Source: Draconibacterium sp.
GTDB lineage: Bacteria > Bacteroidota > Bacteroidia > Bacteroidales > Prolixibacteraceae
DNA length: 5,885 bases
Reading direction: 5' to 3'
Assembly: GCA_027011835.1 (NCBI GenBank)
Contig: JALUZN010000449.1
Location: 1-5,885, forward strand
Of the stretch, positions 1 through 5,882 are shown piece after piece. A program made the position numbers and the translations under genes. Every line of letters begins with the position of its first letter. Position 1 is the first letter of the stretch. The notes beneath the pieces were generated by a model. It was not told where the DNA came from and ran no database searches. It saw only the letters and a list, made by a program, of their open reading frames with translations.

Positions 1-42
1 GGCTTCAACTAAGGCTTTATATTGATTGTGTTGCAATGTCAT
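1..42 (-). CDS. 5' end of an unidentified gene leaving the window
   Basis: An ATG at 42-40 on the minus strand opens a frame that stays open to the window edge and gives 14 residues, MTLQHNQYKALVEA. The peptide is too short to assign a family. It is read as a real start because it is divergent from the next gene and has an AT-rich leader. It also has an imperfect Bacteroidota -7 box, CATCTTTG (minus strand of 66-73, consensus TAnnTTTG), about 24 bases upstream. No good -33 element is seen at the right spacing, and there is no Shine-Dalgarno sequence. The call rests only on start codon, open frame and context. Confidence 0.45.
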   Translation of the reverse strand, partial: MTLQHNQYKALVEA

Positions 43-104
43 TTTATTTTAAAATAATTAAACCGCAAAGATGAAATTATTTTTTAATCCACCTACTTTT
101 CAAG

Positions 105-665
105 GTGATCCATTTTCTGATGTATTCAAAAAATATAAATCGTGAAGTTGTGAGGTTGGCCTTATTCGCATTTCTGTTCTCGTGGTTGGGCGATGTACTG
201 TTGATGTTTTCGAACCGGCTCCCGCAATTCTTTATTTTTGGTTTGGCATCGTTTTTAGTTGCTCAAACCGGCTATGTTTTTCTTTTCCGTAAAACCATAA
301 ATCTTTCGGGTAAAAAGCCTTTTCTGAAAAAGAAACCTTACTTTCTGATTTTCTATATTGCCTATGGATTAATTGTGTACATAGCGCTTTTCAATCGGCT
401 CGATTCTGTTTTGCGCATTGCCGTATTTATTTACATGTCTGCTTTACTGGGAATGTCGTCGATGGCTTTAAACCGCTTTGGGAACGGGCATCCGGTAAGT
501 TTTTCTTTGGTTTTTGCCGGCTCGCTTCTTTTTGTTTTTTCCGACACAATGATTGCAATAAACCGCTTTTTAGTTCCTGTTCCATACGAAGGAATACTTG
601 TTATGTCGACTTATATGGTCGCACAATATTTAATTATGCGGGGATTGCTGAAACAGTACGAGTAA
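105..665 (+). CDS. YhhN/TMEM86-family membrane protein (lysoplasmalogenase-like), N-terminally short
   Basis: This is a polytopic inner-membrane protein of the YhhN/TMEM86 family. Characterised animal members hydrolyse the vinyl-ether bond of lysoplasmalogens; the bacterial role is less clear. Family signatures are visible: SWLGDVLLM (residues 26-34, Asp30), GLASFLVAQTGY (46-57), GSLLFVFSDTMIA (139-151, Asp147) and YMVAQYLIMRG (170-180). The usual His after Ala in the second motif is Gln54 here. Six membrane segments are apparent (about 16-35, 42-61, 78-96, 102-122, 131-152, 164-183), against about eight in the family. The first two, including the Lys-Pro-Leu-Leu-type motif, are missing. The frame is closed by TGA at 72-74, so only GTG at 105 or ATG at 120 can start it, and a divergent gene begins at 42. 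It may be a shortened but functional gene or a 5'-decayed one. No clear promoter is seen. Family assignment is strong; intactness and activity are uncertain. Confidence 0.8.
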   Translation: MIHFLMYSKNINREVVRLALFAFLFSWLGDVLLMFSNRLPQFFIFGLASFLVAQTGYVFLFRKTINLSGKKPFLKKKPYFLIFYIAYGLIVYIALFNRLDSVLRIAVFIYMSALLGMSSMALNRFGNGHPVSFSLVFAGSLLFVFSDTMIAINRFLVPVPYEGILVMSTYMVAQYLIMRGLLKQYE

Positions 666-723
666 AATTATGAATCAATTCAACTTTCGGGGCGATGGGA
701 CAATTTAAAATTTAATAAATCAG

Positions 724-1025
724 CTTTTCTCCTGCCGGAGGTCATACTATTTGGTTTGATTTAAGGTATATGCAGAAATTTGGTTCGCAGCGACGGCCTC
801 GGTCGGTAAGCCGGAAAACAAGCGATAACGACGTTAAAAAATTACTGCTGTTTGAGGAGGTTACGACGAGTTCAGTAATTTTAGTCGTTATTGCGTAGCT
901 TTTCCGAGTGAAGCGAACGCAGCCTTGGGCTTTTTGTTTACTTTTTGGGCTAAGCCAAAAAGTAAAATCCGCCCGATAGGGCAAAAGTAACAACATGGTA
1001 CCCCTCTTGACCGGCACCACAAAAG
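724..1025. repeat. Structured intergenic element with imperfect terminal inverted repeats (MITE-like candidate)
   Basis: The gene-free stretch 666-1085 is dominated by this element. Its ends form an imperfect inverted repeat. The left end, 724-744, reads CTTTTCTCCTGCCGGAGGTCA. The minus strand of 1008-1025 reads CTTTTGTGGTGCCGGTCA. CTTTT, TGCCGG and TCA are shared. Inside, 812-847 pairs imperfectly with 873-906: CGGAAAA, ATAACGAC and AAATTACTG each have exact reverse complements in the same order. A second hairpin lies at 937-966, and a small one, GCCC-GATA-GGGC, at 971-982. A minus-strand open frame spans the element, but it has no domain and its low-complexity Ser/Thr/Lys/Arg-rich translation looks like a chance reading of a repeat. 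I recall similar translated strings as spurious hypothetical proteins in other Bacteroidota; that is memory, not a search. No clear target-site duplication is seen. Nothing notable lies in 666-723 or 1026-1073. Confidence 0.5.
937..966. repeat. Perfect 12-bp stem-loop inside the intergenic element
   Basis: TTTACTTTTTGG (937-948) is followed by a six-base loop, GCTAAG, and its exact reverse complement CCAAAAAGTAAA (955-966). The stem is AT-rich and has no run of T after it on the plus strand, so it is not a classic terminator. It is best read as part of the larger structured repeat. Confidence 0.6.
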
Positions 1026-1073
1026 TTAAATGCCCCTATAAATCTATTTAAATTGAATCAAGCCGAAGAATGA

Positions 1074-1090
1074 AGTGAGCCGAACTCACT
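1074..1090 (-). terminator. Short hairpin overlapping the peptidase stop codon, possible weak terminator
   Basis: On the minus strand, AGTGAG-TTCGG-CTCACT forms a 6-bp stem with a five-base loop. It includes the TGA stop of the M64 gene (1086-1088). It lacks a proper following T tract, the next bases being TCATTCTTCGG. Its role as a terminator is therefore weakly supported. Confidence 0.25.
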
Positions 1091-2360
1091 CAGAATAAAA
1101 CCTAATCACCTTTTTTATTGCTTCGCGGCACACCGGGCAAAAACTTTTGGCTTTGTTGCTTTTCATCCGGCAATCGATAAACGGGCTGTAAATTCCTTTA
1201 CTCATATAGCCGCCGCCTTCGTACACTCCCACGGTATTTTTGTATTTTTCTTCCCGGGGTGTCGGAACCGGAACCGAGTCGGGCACCATGTTTTTCCATT
1301 TCGTGTTAAAGTTTACAAGTGTGGTTAAGTTGGGTTCCCAGGGTTCAATATCTAAATTATAAAAGTTCTCGTAGGCAACTTCCGAGGTGTAATATTCGTC
1401 GCCCAGACCGGCAAATCCGTGTCCGAATTCATGAACAAAAACCTCTTTTGTGAGTTGATTGTCGGCGGTGCAAACCGTAACAAAATTGTAGAATCCACCT
1501 CCGCCGTAACGTTTGGTATTCACTAAAATATAGATAAAATCGTACGGTGCAGCCGCGGCGGCATCGTAAACACTTTTCATATCGGTAACTGTTAAATATC
1601 GCGAAATATCGAAAGTGTAAAACGACGAATTGAAATGAGTGTTTTTATAAATTCCCTCTCCGGGCACATCGGTTCCCGACTCAACCGAAGGTGTTAAAAC
1701 GGCAGTAATATTAAAGTTCTCCTTCTCCGATTTAAACGGTTCTTCCATAAACAGGTAATCGGTAACCCGTTTCGCATCGGCAATAAATTTTTCCATTTCC
1801 GAAATTGTATATCCTTCGGCCAGAATAACCAAATCGACCTTGTTTTTGCTCTCTCCGTTATTCATTATTTTAACCGTTTTATACGGAGTGGGCATCTCTT
1901 TTAAAATAAAATAATCTTTCGGGTCGATTTCGGTTTTATAAATTGTTTTAAATTTTCCACTCCATTGGCGTGCATCTATTTCGAGGCGCACTTTTTGTTT
2001 CGGGAAAGGGAATATTGCTGCCTGATAAAATGTTTTATCGTGCACTTTTGCTTCTGCTGTGGTTTGCCACTCCTGAAACAAAGTGCTGAATCCTTTCTTG
2101 AAAATTAAACTGTCCGACTGTAAATCGAAAACCCGATAACGATAGGAACCGTAGTTGAATGTGTCGATAAGATTTTTTTTCGAGCCACCCCAGAAGGGTT
2201 CCTGTTTAATTTGTTTCGGATATACAGTTGCTGTATTGTTGTTGCCTCCCAGTAAAAAATCGAACCGTAACGATTTGTCGATAAAATAATTATCGAAGTT
2301 TACCTGTGTAAAACCAAAAATTGGAAAACTTATAAGAATAAACAGAATCTTTAGTTTCAT
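1086..2360 (-). CDS. Secreted M64-family (IgA-peptidase-like) zinc metallopeptidase
   Basis: This is an exported zinc endopeptidase of the M64 family, named after a clostridial IgA peptidase; the substrate here is unknown. Residues 1-19 are a Sec signal peptide (KLK, then a hydrophobic stretch ending GFTQ) without a lipobox cysteine, so a soluble periplasmic or secreted protein is expected. Residues about 20-145 match the position of the M64 N-terminal beta-rich domain. The catalytic domain runs from about 150 to the end. The metal site is HEFGH (310-314) followed by AGLGDEY, giving His310, Glu311 (general base), His314 and probably Asp321 as third ligand. The C-terminal DCRMKS (396-401) and FCPVC (407-411), with Cys397, Cys408 and Cys411, resemble the conserved M64 tail. 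At 424 residues it looks full length, with no type IX sorting domain after the catalytic part. ATG at 2360 is chosen because it begins the signal peptide. It is transcribed alone, divergent from the channel gene. Family assignment is confident; an IgA substrate is not implied. Confidence 0.9.
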   Translation of the reverse strand: MKLKILFILISFPIFGFTQVNFDNYFIDKSLRFDFLLGGNNNTATVYPKQIKQEPFWGGSKKNLIDTFNYGSYRYRVFDLQSDSLIFKKGFSTLFQEWQTTAEAKVHDKTFYQAAIFPFPKQKVRLEIDARQWSGKFKTIYKTEIDPKDYFILKEMPTPYKTVKIMNNGESKNKVDLVILAEGYTISEMEKFIADAKRVTDYLFMEEPFKSEKENFNITAVLTPSVESGTDVPGEGIYKNTHFNSSFYTFDISRYLTVTDMKSVYDAAAAAPYDFIYILVNTKRYGGGGFYNFVTVCTADNQLTKEVFVHEFGHGFAGLGDEYYTSEVAYENFYNLDIEPWEPNLTTLVNFNTKWKNMVPDSVPVPTPREEKYKNTVGVYEGGGYMSKGIYSPFIDCRMKSNKAKSFCPVCREAIKKVIRFYSE

Positions 2361-2375
2361 TTCGAGCGCATTTGT

Positions 2376-2383
2376 TATTTTTG
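2376..2383 (+). promoter_or_regulatory. Bacteroidota -7 box for the channel gene
   Basis: TATTTTTG matches TAnnTTTG exactly and lies 32 bases before the ATG at 2416. No strong -33 TTTG is seen at the expected spacing. The 55-bp divergent region must also serve the peptidase gene. On the minus strand the nearest candidate is TATTATTTTG (2396-2387), whose spacing is off consensus. Confidence 0.5.
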
Positions 2384-2415
2384 GCTCAAAATAATAATTA
2401 TTAGTAAATAAAAGT

Positions 2416-3744
2416 ATGAGATCAGTTTATTTGTTTCTTCTCGATTATATGCGGGAAACCGGCGGAATGGGCGATTATGCAAAGCCGATGGCTGCATTTG
2501 TAAGTGTTGTAATCATCTTAATTGCTGCATGGTTTGCTCACTTTTTAACCCGGCAAATTATTTTGCGTATTGTTCACCGGGTTGCTAAACGTACAAAAAC
2601 AATTTGGGACGACATTTTGGTGAAAAACAAAGTCTTTCGTGGTTTAGCGCATTTGGTTCCTGCCTTTATAATTTTCTTTACGGCAAATTTCTCGTATCCC
2701 GAACTGCATCAGAAATTAAGCGAATTAGACCCTGCAACATTGAACTCTTTGTCGGTTGATTACTATTTCTCGTTGGCAGGATTTATCGAGAGAATGGTTC
2801 GAATCTATTTCATTGCTATTATTGTCTTTGTCTCAAATGCAGTGTTAAACTCTGGTTTGGAAATTTACAATACAACCGAATATGCACACCACCGCCCCAT
2901 AAAAGGCTACATTCAGTTGGTAAAAATCTTAGTCTTTTTTATGGCAGCAATTTTAACCATTGCCGCTCTTCTTGGAAAGGACCCGACCGTGCTTCTTGCC
3001 GGTTTAGGAGCGCTGGCCGCAGTTCTTATTTTGGTTTTTAAAGATACCATTCTTGGCTTTGTGGCTTCTATTCAGCTCTCGGCAAACGAAATGGTGCACA
3101 TTGGCGACTGGATAGCAATGAAAAGTCATGGAGCCGACGGAACTGTTATTGATATTACATTAAACACCGTTAAAGTTCAAAACTGGGATAAAACCATCTC
3201 AACCATTCCAACCTATGCGTTGGTTTCAGAGTCGTTTAACAACTGGAAAGGAATGGAAGAGTCGGGAGGACGAAGAATTAAACGCTCGGTTTCTATTGAT
3301 ATGGGAAGCATTAAATTTTGCGATGCTGCGATGCTGGGGCGATTCGAAAAATTCGATTTAATTCGCGACTATGTCATTCAAAAAGAGAATGAACTGAAAG
3401 AACATAATCGTAAATTTAATATATCTGACGAAGATTATATTAGTGGCCGCCACCAGACAAATGTTGGAATTTTTAGGAAATACCTCGAAGTTTATTTGGA
3501 ACAACATCCAAAAATAAACTTAAATATGACATTCTTAGTGCGGCAACTTCAACCCACCGAAAAGGGTTTGCCGATAGAAATTTATGTATTCTCGAAAGAT
3601 CAGGAGTGGGCAAATTACGAAGCAATCCAAGCTGATATTTTCGATCATATTTTTGCCGTTGTTCCTGAATTTGAGTTGAAAGTTTTCCAGGAGCCAACCG
3701 GTGCAGATATTACGCAAATTGGCAAAACAAATCCGGCAAAATAG
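2416..3744 (+). CDS. ybdG: YbdG-type mechanosensitive ion channel (MscS superfamily)
   Basis: This inner-membrane channel opens under membrane tension and is expected to release solutes on osmotic downshock. It resembles the E. coli miniconductance-type YbdG channel along its whole length. Membrane segments lie near 25-47, 77-92, 125-146 and 165-187, and the pore-lining helix is about 191-207 (LLAGLGALAAVLILVF). The cytoplasmic beta domain follows with LSANEMVHIGDWI (221-233), GADGTVIDI (239-247) and TVKVQNWD (251-258). The YbdG-specific stretches ESGGRRIKRS (282-291), TNVGIFRKYL (348-357) and IQADIFDHIFA (404-414) are conserved. The usual YbdG insertion between beta domain and C terminus is present at about 300-345. 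At 442 residues it is slightly longer than E. coli YbdG (415). The start follows a -7 box at 2376-2383 with a short AT-rich leader. No partner gene is adjacent, and 137 bp separate it from the next gene. Conductance and gating threshold cannot be read from sequence. Confidence 0.93.
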   Translation: MRSVYLFLLDYMRETGGMGDYAKPMAAFVSVVIILIAAWFAHFLTRQIILRIVHRVAKRTKTIWDDILVKNKVFRGLAHLVPAFIIFFTANFSYPELHQKLSELDPATLNSLSVDYYFSLAGFIERMVRIYFIAIIVFVSNAVLNSGLEIYNTTEYAHHRPIKGYIQLVKILVFFMAAILTIAALLGKDPTVLLAGLGALAAVLILVFKDTILGFVASIQLSANEMVHIGDWIAMKSHGADGTVIDITLNTVKVQNWDKTISTIPTYALVSESFNNWKGMEESGGRRIKRSVSIDMGSIKFCDAAMLGRFEKFDLIRDYVIQKENELKEHNRKFNISDEDYISGRHQTNVGIFRKYLEVYLEQHPKINLNMTFLVRQLQPTEKGLPIEIYVFSKDQEWANYEAIQADIFDHIFAVVPEFELKVFQEPTGADITQIGKTNPAK

Positions 3745-3781
3745 CAAGTTTGTATAGTGGTAAAAACAGAGCCTAGCTTAC

Positions 3782-3805
3782 AAATTGTAATAATTATTGC
3801 AATTT
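3782..3805. promoter_or_regulatory. AT-rich 24-bp dyad upstream of the Lrp/AsnC gene, candidate autoregulatory operator
   Basis: AAATTGTAATAA is followed directly by TTATTGCAATTT, its reverse complement except for one position. The dyad lies about 14 bases before the TTTG of the promoter below and about 77 bases before the start codon, where an autoregulating Lrp-family protein would plausibly bind. TTGCAA recurs at 3874-3879 just before the ATG. As an alternative, with the T run at 3803-3807 it could be a weak terminator for the upstream channel gene. Confidence 0.4.
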
Positions 3806-3818
3806 TTATGCGTTTGAC

Positions 3819-3847
3819 TTTGTTTTTGTAAATATTTTGTAGCTTTG
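3819..3847 (+). promoter_or_regulatory. Bacteroidota-type promoter for the Lrp/AsnC gene
   Basis: TAGCTTTG (3840-3847) is a perfect TAnnTTTG box. TTTG at 3819-3822 gives a 17-base spacer, and another TTTG at 3813-3816 gives 23, both near the accepted range. Transcription would start near 3854, leaving a leader of about 28 bases before the ATG at 3882. Confidence 0.6.
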
Positions 3848-3881
3848 TTTGTTAATTTGAAACTATACGCAATTTGCAACT

Positions 3882-4367
3882 ATGGAAACTAAAAATTTTT
3901 CGGAGCAGGAAGCTGCTAATATCGACGAATTAGATGAGAAGATTCTTAAGCTGATAACTAAAAATGCAAGAATTCCATTTTTAGAAGTAGCCAGAGAGTG
4001 TGGCGTTTCGGGTGCTGCTATCCATCAGCGTGTTCAGCGGTTATTAAACATTGGTGTTGTTACAGGAAGCGAATTTATTGTAAGTCCACAAAAATTAGGA
4101 TACAATACATGTGCTTATATGGGGATTTACCTCGAAAAGGCCAACTATCACAAGCAGGTTGTCGATGCTTTGCGTAGCATTCCGGAAGTGGTAGAGTGCC
4201 ATTACACCACCGGGCAATATGCCATTTTTGTTAAAATTCAGACCAAAACAAATAAACATCTGAAACGACTTATTGATAACGAGTTGCAGGGGGTTGAAGG
4301 AATTGCACGAACGGAAACCTTTATTTCGCTTGAAATGGATTTTAAGCGTCAGGTTCCAATAAAATAA
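3882..4367 (+). CDS. Lrp/AsnC-family transcriptional regulator
   Basis: This is a DNA-binding regulator of the leucine-responsive (feast/famine) family, which usually assembles as dimers to octamers and senses amino acids. The N-terminal winged helix-turn-helix begins at IDELDEKILKLI (14-25). The helix-turn-helix core is about 34-53 (LEVARECGVSGAAIHQRVQR), followed by the wing around IGVVTGSEFIVSP (57-69). The C-terminal RAM ligand-binding domain spans about 75-152, with the characteristic TTGQYAIFVKI (109-119) at the ligand and dimer interface. At 161 residues it is the usual single-domain-pair size. It has its own promoter and an upstream dyad that may be its operator. It is convergent with the ammonium transporter across a shared terminator, which hints at nitrogen or amino-acid control but does not prove that amt is a target. 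The effector amino acid cannot be predicted, so no gene symbol is given. Confidence 0.93.
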   Translation: METKNFSEQEAANIDELDEKILKLITKNARIPFLEVARECGVSGAAIHQRVQRLLNIGVVTGSEFIVSPQKLGYNTCAYMGIYLEKANYHKQVVDALRSIPEVVECHYTTGQYAIFVKIQTKTNKHLKRLIDNELQGVEGIARTETFISLEMDFKRQVPIK

Positions 4368-4370
4368 AAT

Positions 4371-4397
4371 AAAAGCCGGCAGTTAACCGGCTTTTTT
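4371..4397. terminator. Bidirectional intrinsic terminator between the convergent Lrp/AsnC and amt genes
   Basis: AAAAGCCGG (4371-4379), loop CAGTTAA, and CCGGCTTTT (4387-4395) form a perfect 9-bp stem followed by T4392-T4397. On the minus strand the stem is followed by TTTTATTTTATTTTATT, so it can end both transcripts. It begins 3 bases after the regulator stop and ends 6 bases before the amt stop. Confidence 0.92.
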
Positions 4398-4403
4398 ATT
4401 GAA

Positions 4404-5729
4404 CTATTTTTTGTAAACAAAATCGTACGATTCGTCGTGCTGACTAATATCCAGCCCTATTTTTTCGCCGTGTGGCGACACTCTGAGCGGAACCAACATA
4501 TCGGTAATTTTATACATCAGTAACGAGCCCCCAAATGTAAATCCTCCCACAATAACTAATGCCAGCAGATGGTACAAAAATGTCGTAGTTTCTCCGTGAA
4601 TTAAGCCTACATTTTCTGCAAAAACTGCCGTTAAAATCATTCCTGTAATTCCTCCCATTCCATGCGCAGGAAATACATCGAGAGTATCGTCGAGCCTCGA
4701 TTTTGTGCGGAGTGTAATGGCATAATTACTAATCATTGCAGCAGCTACTCCAATAAATACACTGGCTCCAACGCTTACAAATCCTGCGGCAGGAGTAATG
4801 GCAACCAATCCTACAACCAATCCTACTGCAGCCCCAACAGCCGAAGGTTTTTTCCCTTTTGCCGCATCGTAAAAAATCCAGGTTAACATGGCTGCTGCCG
4901 ATGCTGTATTTGTATTCAGCAATGCTTTTGCCGCAACGGCATTGGCTGCCAGTGCCGAACCCGCATTAAATCCAAACCAACCAAACCAAAGCATTCCCGC
5001 ACCAAGTAAAATAAAAGGAATATTGGCCGGCCTAATCTCTTTATTTGCATCTTTTCTTCGGCCTAAGAAAATTGCTCCCGCAAGAGCTGCAAAACCGGCC
5101 GACATGTGTACCACTGTTCCTCCGGCAAAATCTAAAACTCCCCAGTTTCGGAGAAAACCGTTAGGGTGCCAGGTCCAGTGGGCAAGAGGTGCATATATAA
5201 ATACCACAAAAAGAACCATAAAAAGCATGTAAGCTCTGAATCTTACTCTGCCTGCAAACGAGCCGGTAATAAGTGCCGGAGTTATTATTGCAAATTTTAA
5301 CTGAAACATTGCAAAAACAATAAAAGGAAATGTGGGAGCAAAATCGGGGTGTGTGCCACCGCCAACTCCTCTAAACATAAAAAATGTAAGCGGGTTTCCA
5401 AAGAGCCCAAATCCTTTTGGTCCGATACTCTCTCCAAAAGCAATGCTGAAACCTACAACCACCCATAGAATACTAACAATTCCCATGGCAATATAACTTT
5501 GCAACATGGTTGAAATTATATTGCGCGATTGTGCCATTCCGCCATAAAATAGTGCGAGACCCGGTGTCATTAATAATACAAGTCCTGTTGCAGTTAACAT
5601 CCATGCCGTATCTCCCGGAGAGATATTTGAGTAATCTTGTTCTCCCAGTCCCGTGGGAATGATAATTCCGAGGATTGCAACAACAAATAAAAAACCTAAT
5701 ACCAACCACCAGCTTACTGAATTTCTCAT
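4404..5729 (-). CDS. amt: Ammonium transporter, Amt/MEP/Rh family
   Basis: This is an inner-membrane trimeric channel-like transporter that takes up ammonium. Residues 1-28 are a hydrophobic leader, as in E. coli AmtB whose signal peptide is cleaved, followed by about eleven membrane helices. Pore features are present. LDFAGGTVVHMSAG (199-212) carries Asp200 and the first pore His208 (AmtB Asp160/His168). FPAHGMGGITG (353-363) carries the second pore His356 (AmtB His318). WFGFNAGSA (251-259) carries Phe254 and Ser258 (AmtB Phe215/Ser219). Phe142 and Phe146 probably match the other gate phenylalanines. The cytoplasmic tail LRVSPHGEKIGLDISQH (415-431) keeps the conserved segment needed for subunit coupling and PII contact, yet no glnK lies on the sequenced flanks. 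At 441 residues it appears full length. The start at 5729 has a promoter about 30 bases upstream and no Shine-Dalgarno sequence. Nitrogen-limited expression is likely from the family but is not shown by the sequence. Confidence 0.96.
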   Translation of the reverse strand: MRNSVSWWLVLGFLFVVAILGIIIPTGLGEQDYSNISPGDTAWMLTATGLVLLMTPGLALFYGGMAQSRNIISTMLQSYIAMGIVSILWVVVGFSIAFGESIGPKGFGLFGNPLTFFMFRGVGGGTHPDFAPTFPFIVFAMFQLKFAIITPALITGSFAGRVRFRAYMLFMVLFVVFIYAPLAHWTWHPNGFLRNWGVLDFAGGTVVHMSAGFAALAGAIFLGRRKDANKEIRPANIPFILLGAGMLWFGWFGFNAGSALAANAVAAKALLNTNTASAAAMLTWIFYDAAKGKKPSAVGAAVGLVVGLVAITPAAGFVSVGASVFIGVAAAMISNYAITLRTKSRLDDTLDVFPAHGMGGITGMILTAVFAENVGLIHGETTTFLYHLLALVIVGGFTFGGSLLMYKITDMLVPLRVSPHGEKIGLDISQHDESYDFVYKK

Positions 5730-5759
5730 GTTTAAATATTTTAAGATTTAATTATGGGG

Positions 5760-5788
5760 CAAAAATATAAATTTCATATAAAAAACAA
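5760..5788 (-). promoter_or_regulatory. Bacteroidota-type promoter for amt
   Basis: On the minus strand, TATTTTTG (5767-5760) matches TAnnTTTG exactly. TTG (5788-5786, within AATTG) lies 18 bases upstream as the -33 element. Transcription would begin near 5755, giving a leader of about 25 bases. A CCCC run directly follows the -7 box. Confidence 0.6.
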
Positions 5789-5799
5789 TTATACATACG

Positions 5800-5864
5800 C
5801 AATAAATAGGGGTTAAAATAATATTTTAGTGTTTTTCAACAAATATAGTCACAATAAAATGGGG
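5800..5864. repeat. Pair of 13-bp direct repeats 52 bp apart upstream of amt
   Basis: CAATAAATAGGGG (5800-5812) and CAATAAAATGGGG (5852-5864) agree at 11 of 13 positions and start exactly 52 bases apart, about five helical turns. A third GGGG begins at 5756, 53 bases from the one at 5809, but its flank is much less similar. The pair is placed about 50 and 100 bases upstream of the predicted amt start point, so it could be an activator or repressor site. Confidence 0.4.
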
Positions 5865-5882
5865 TACATTTATTTTATTGTG
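5850..5882. repeat. Perfect 11-bp inverted repeat upstream of amt, candidate operator
   Basis: CACAATAAAAT (5850-5860) and ATTTTATTGTG (5872-5882) are exact reverse complements separated by 11 bases (GGGGTACATTT). The arm centres lie 22 bp apart, about two helical turns, which suits a dimeric regulator. The stem is very AT-rich and lacks a T tract, so a terminator is less likely. The left arm overlaps the distal copy of the 13-bp direct repeat. Confidence 0.5.

Noticed and set aside
71..145. Short plus-strand frame from ATG at 71 (MKLFFNPPTFQ...) considered as the missing N terminus of the YhhN gene by frameshift
   Set aside because: It would need a frameshift near 104, provides only about eleven residues, gives no first membrane segment, and aligns less well than the in-frame reading of 75-119.
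971..982. GCCC-GATA-GGGC mini-hairpin as a terminator
   Set aside because: The stem is only 4 bp and no T tract follows on either strand.
742..1020. 92-codon minus-strand open frame starting with GTG
   Set aside because: It coincides with the structured intergenic element, has no recognisable domain or promoter, and its translation crosses hairpin arms. It is better explained as a chance frame in a repeat.
3473..3747. Two overlapping minus-strand open frames of 70-74 codons
   Set aside because: Both are antisense to the conserved C-terminal half of the YbdG-type channel, with no promoter and no domain.
4888..5232. 114-codon plus-strand open frame, and a smaller one at 4662-4886, antisense to amt
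   Set aside because: They lie wholly inside the well-supported amt gene. The Ala/Pro/Lys-rich translation is what reverse-strand reading of an Ala/Gly/Phe-rich membrane protein gives.
5473..5709. 78-codon minus-strand frame within the start of amt
   Set aside because: It is an out-of-frame reading on the same strand as amt. The amt frame is strongly supported by family motifs.
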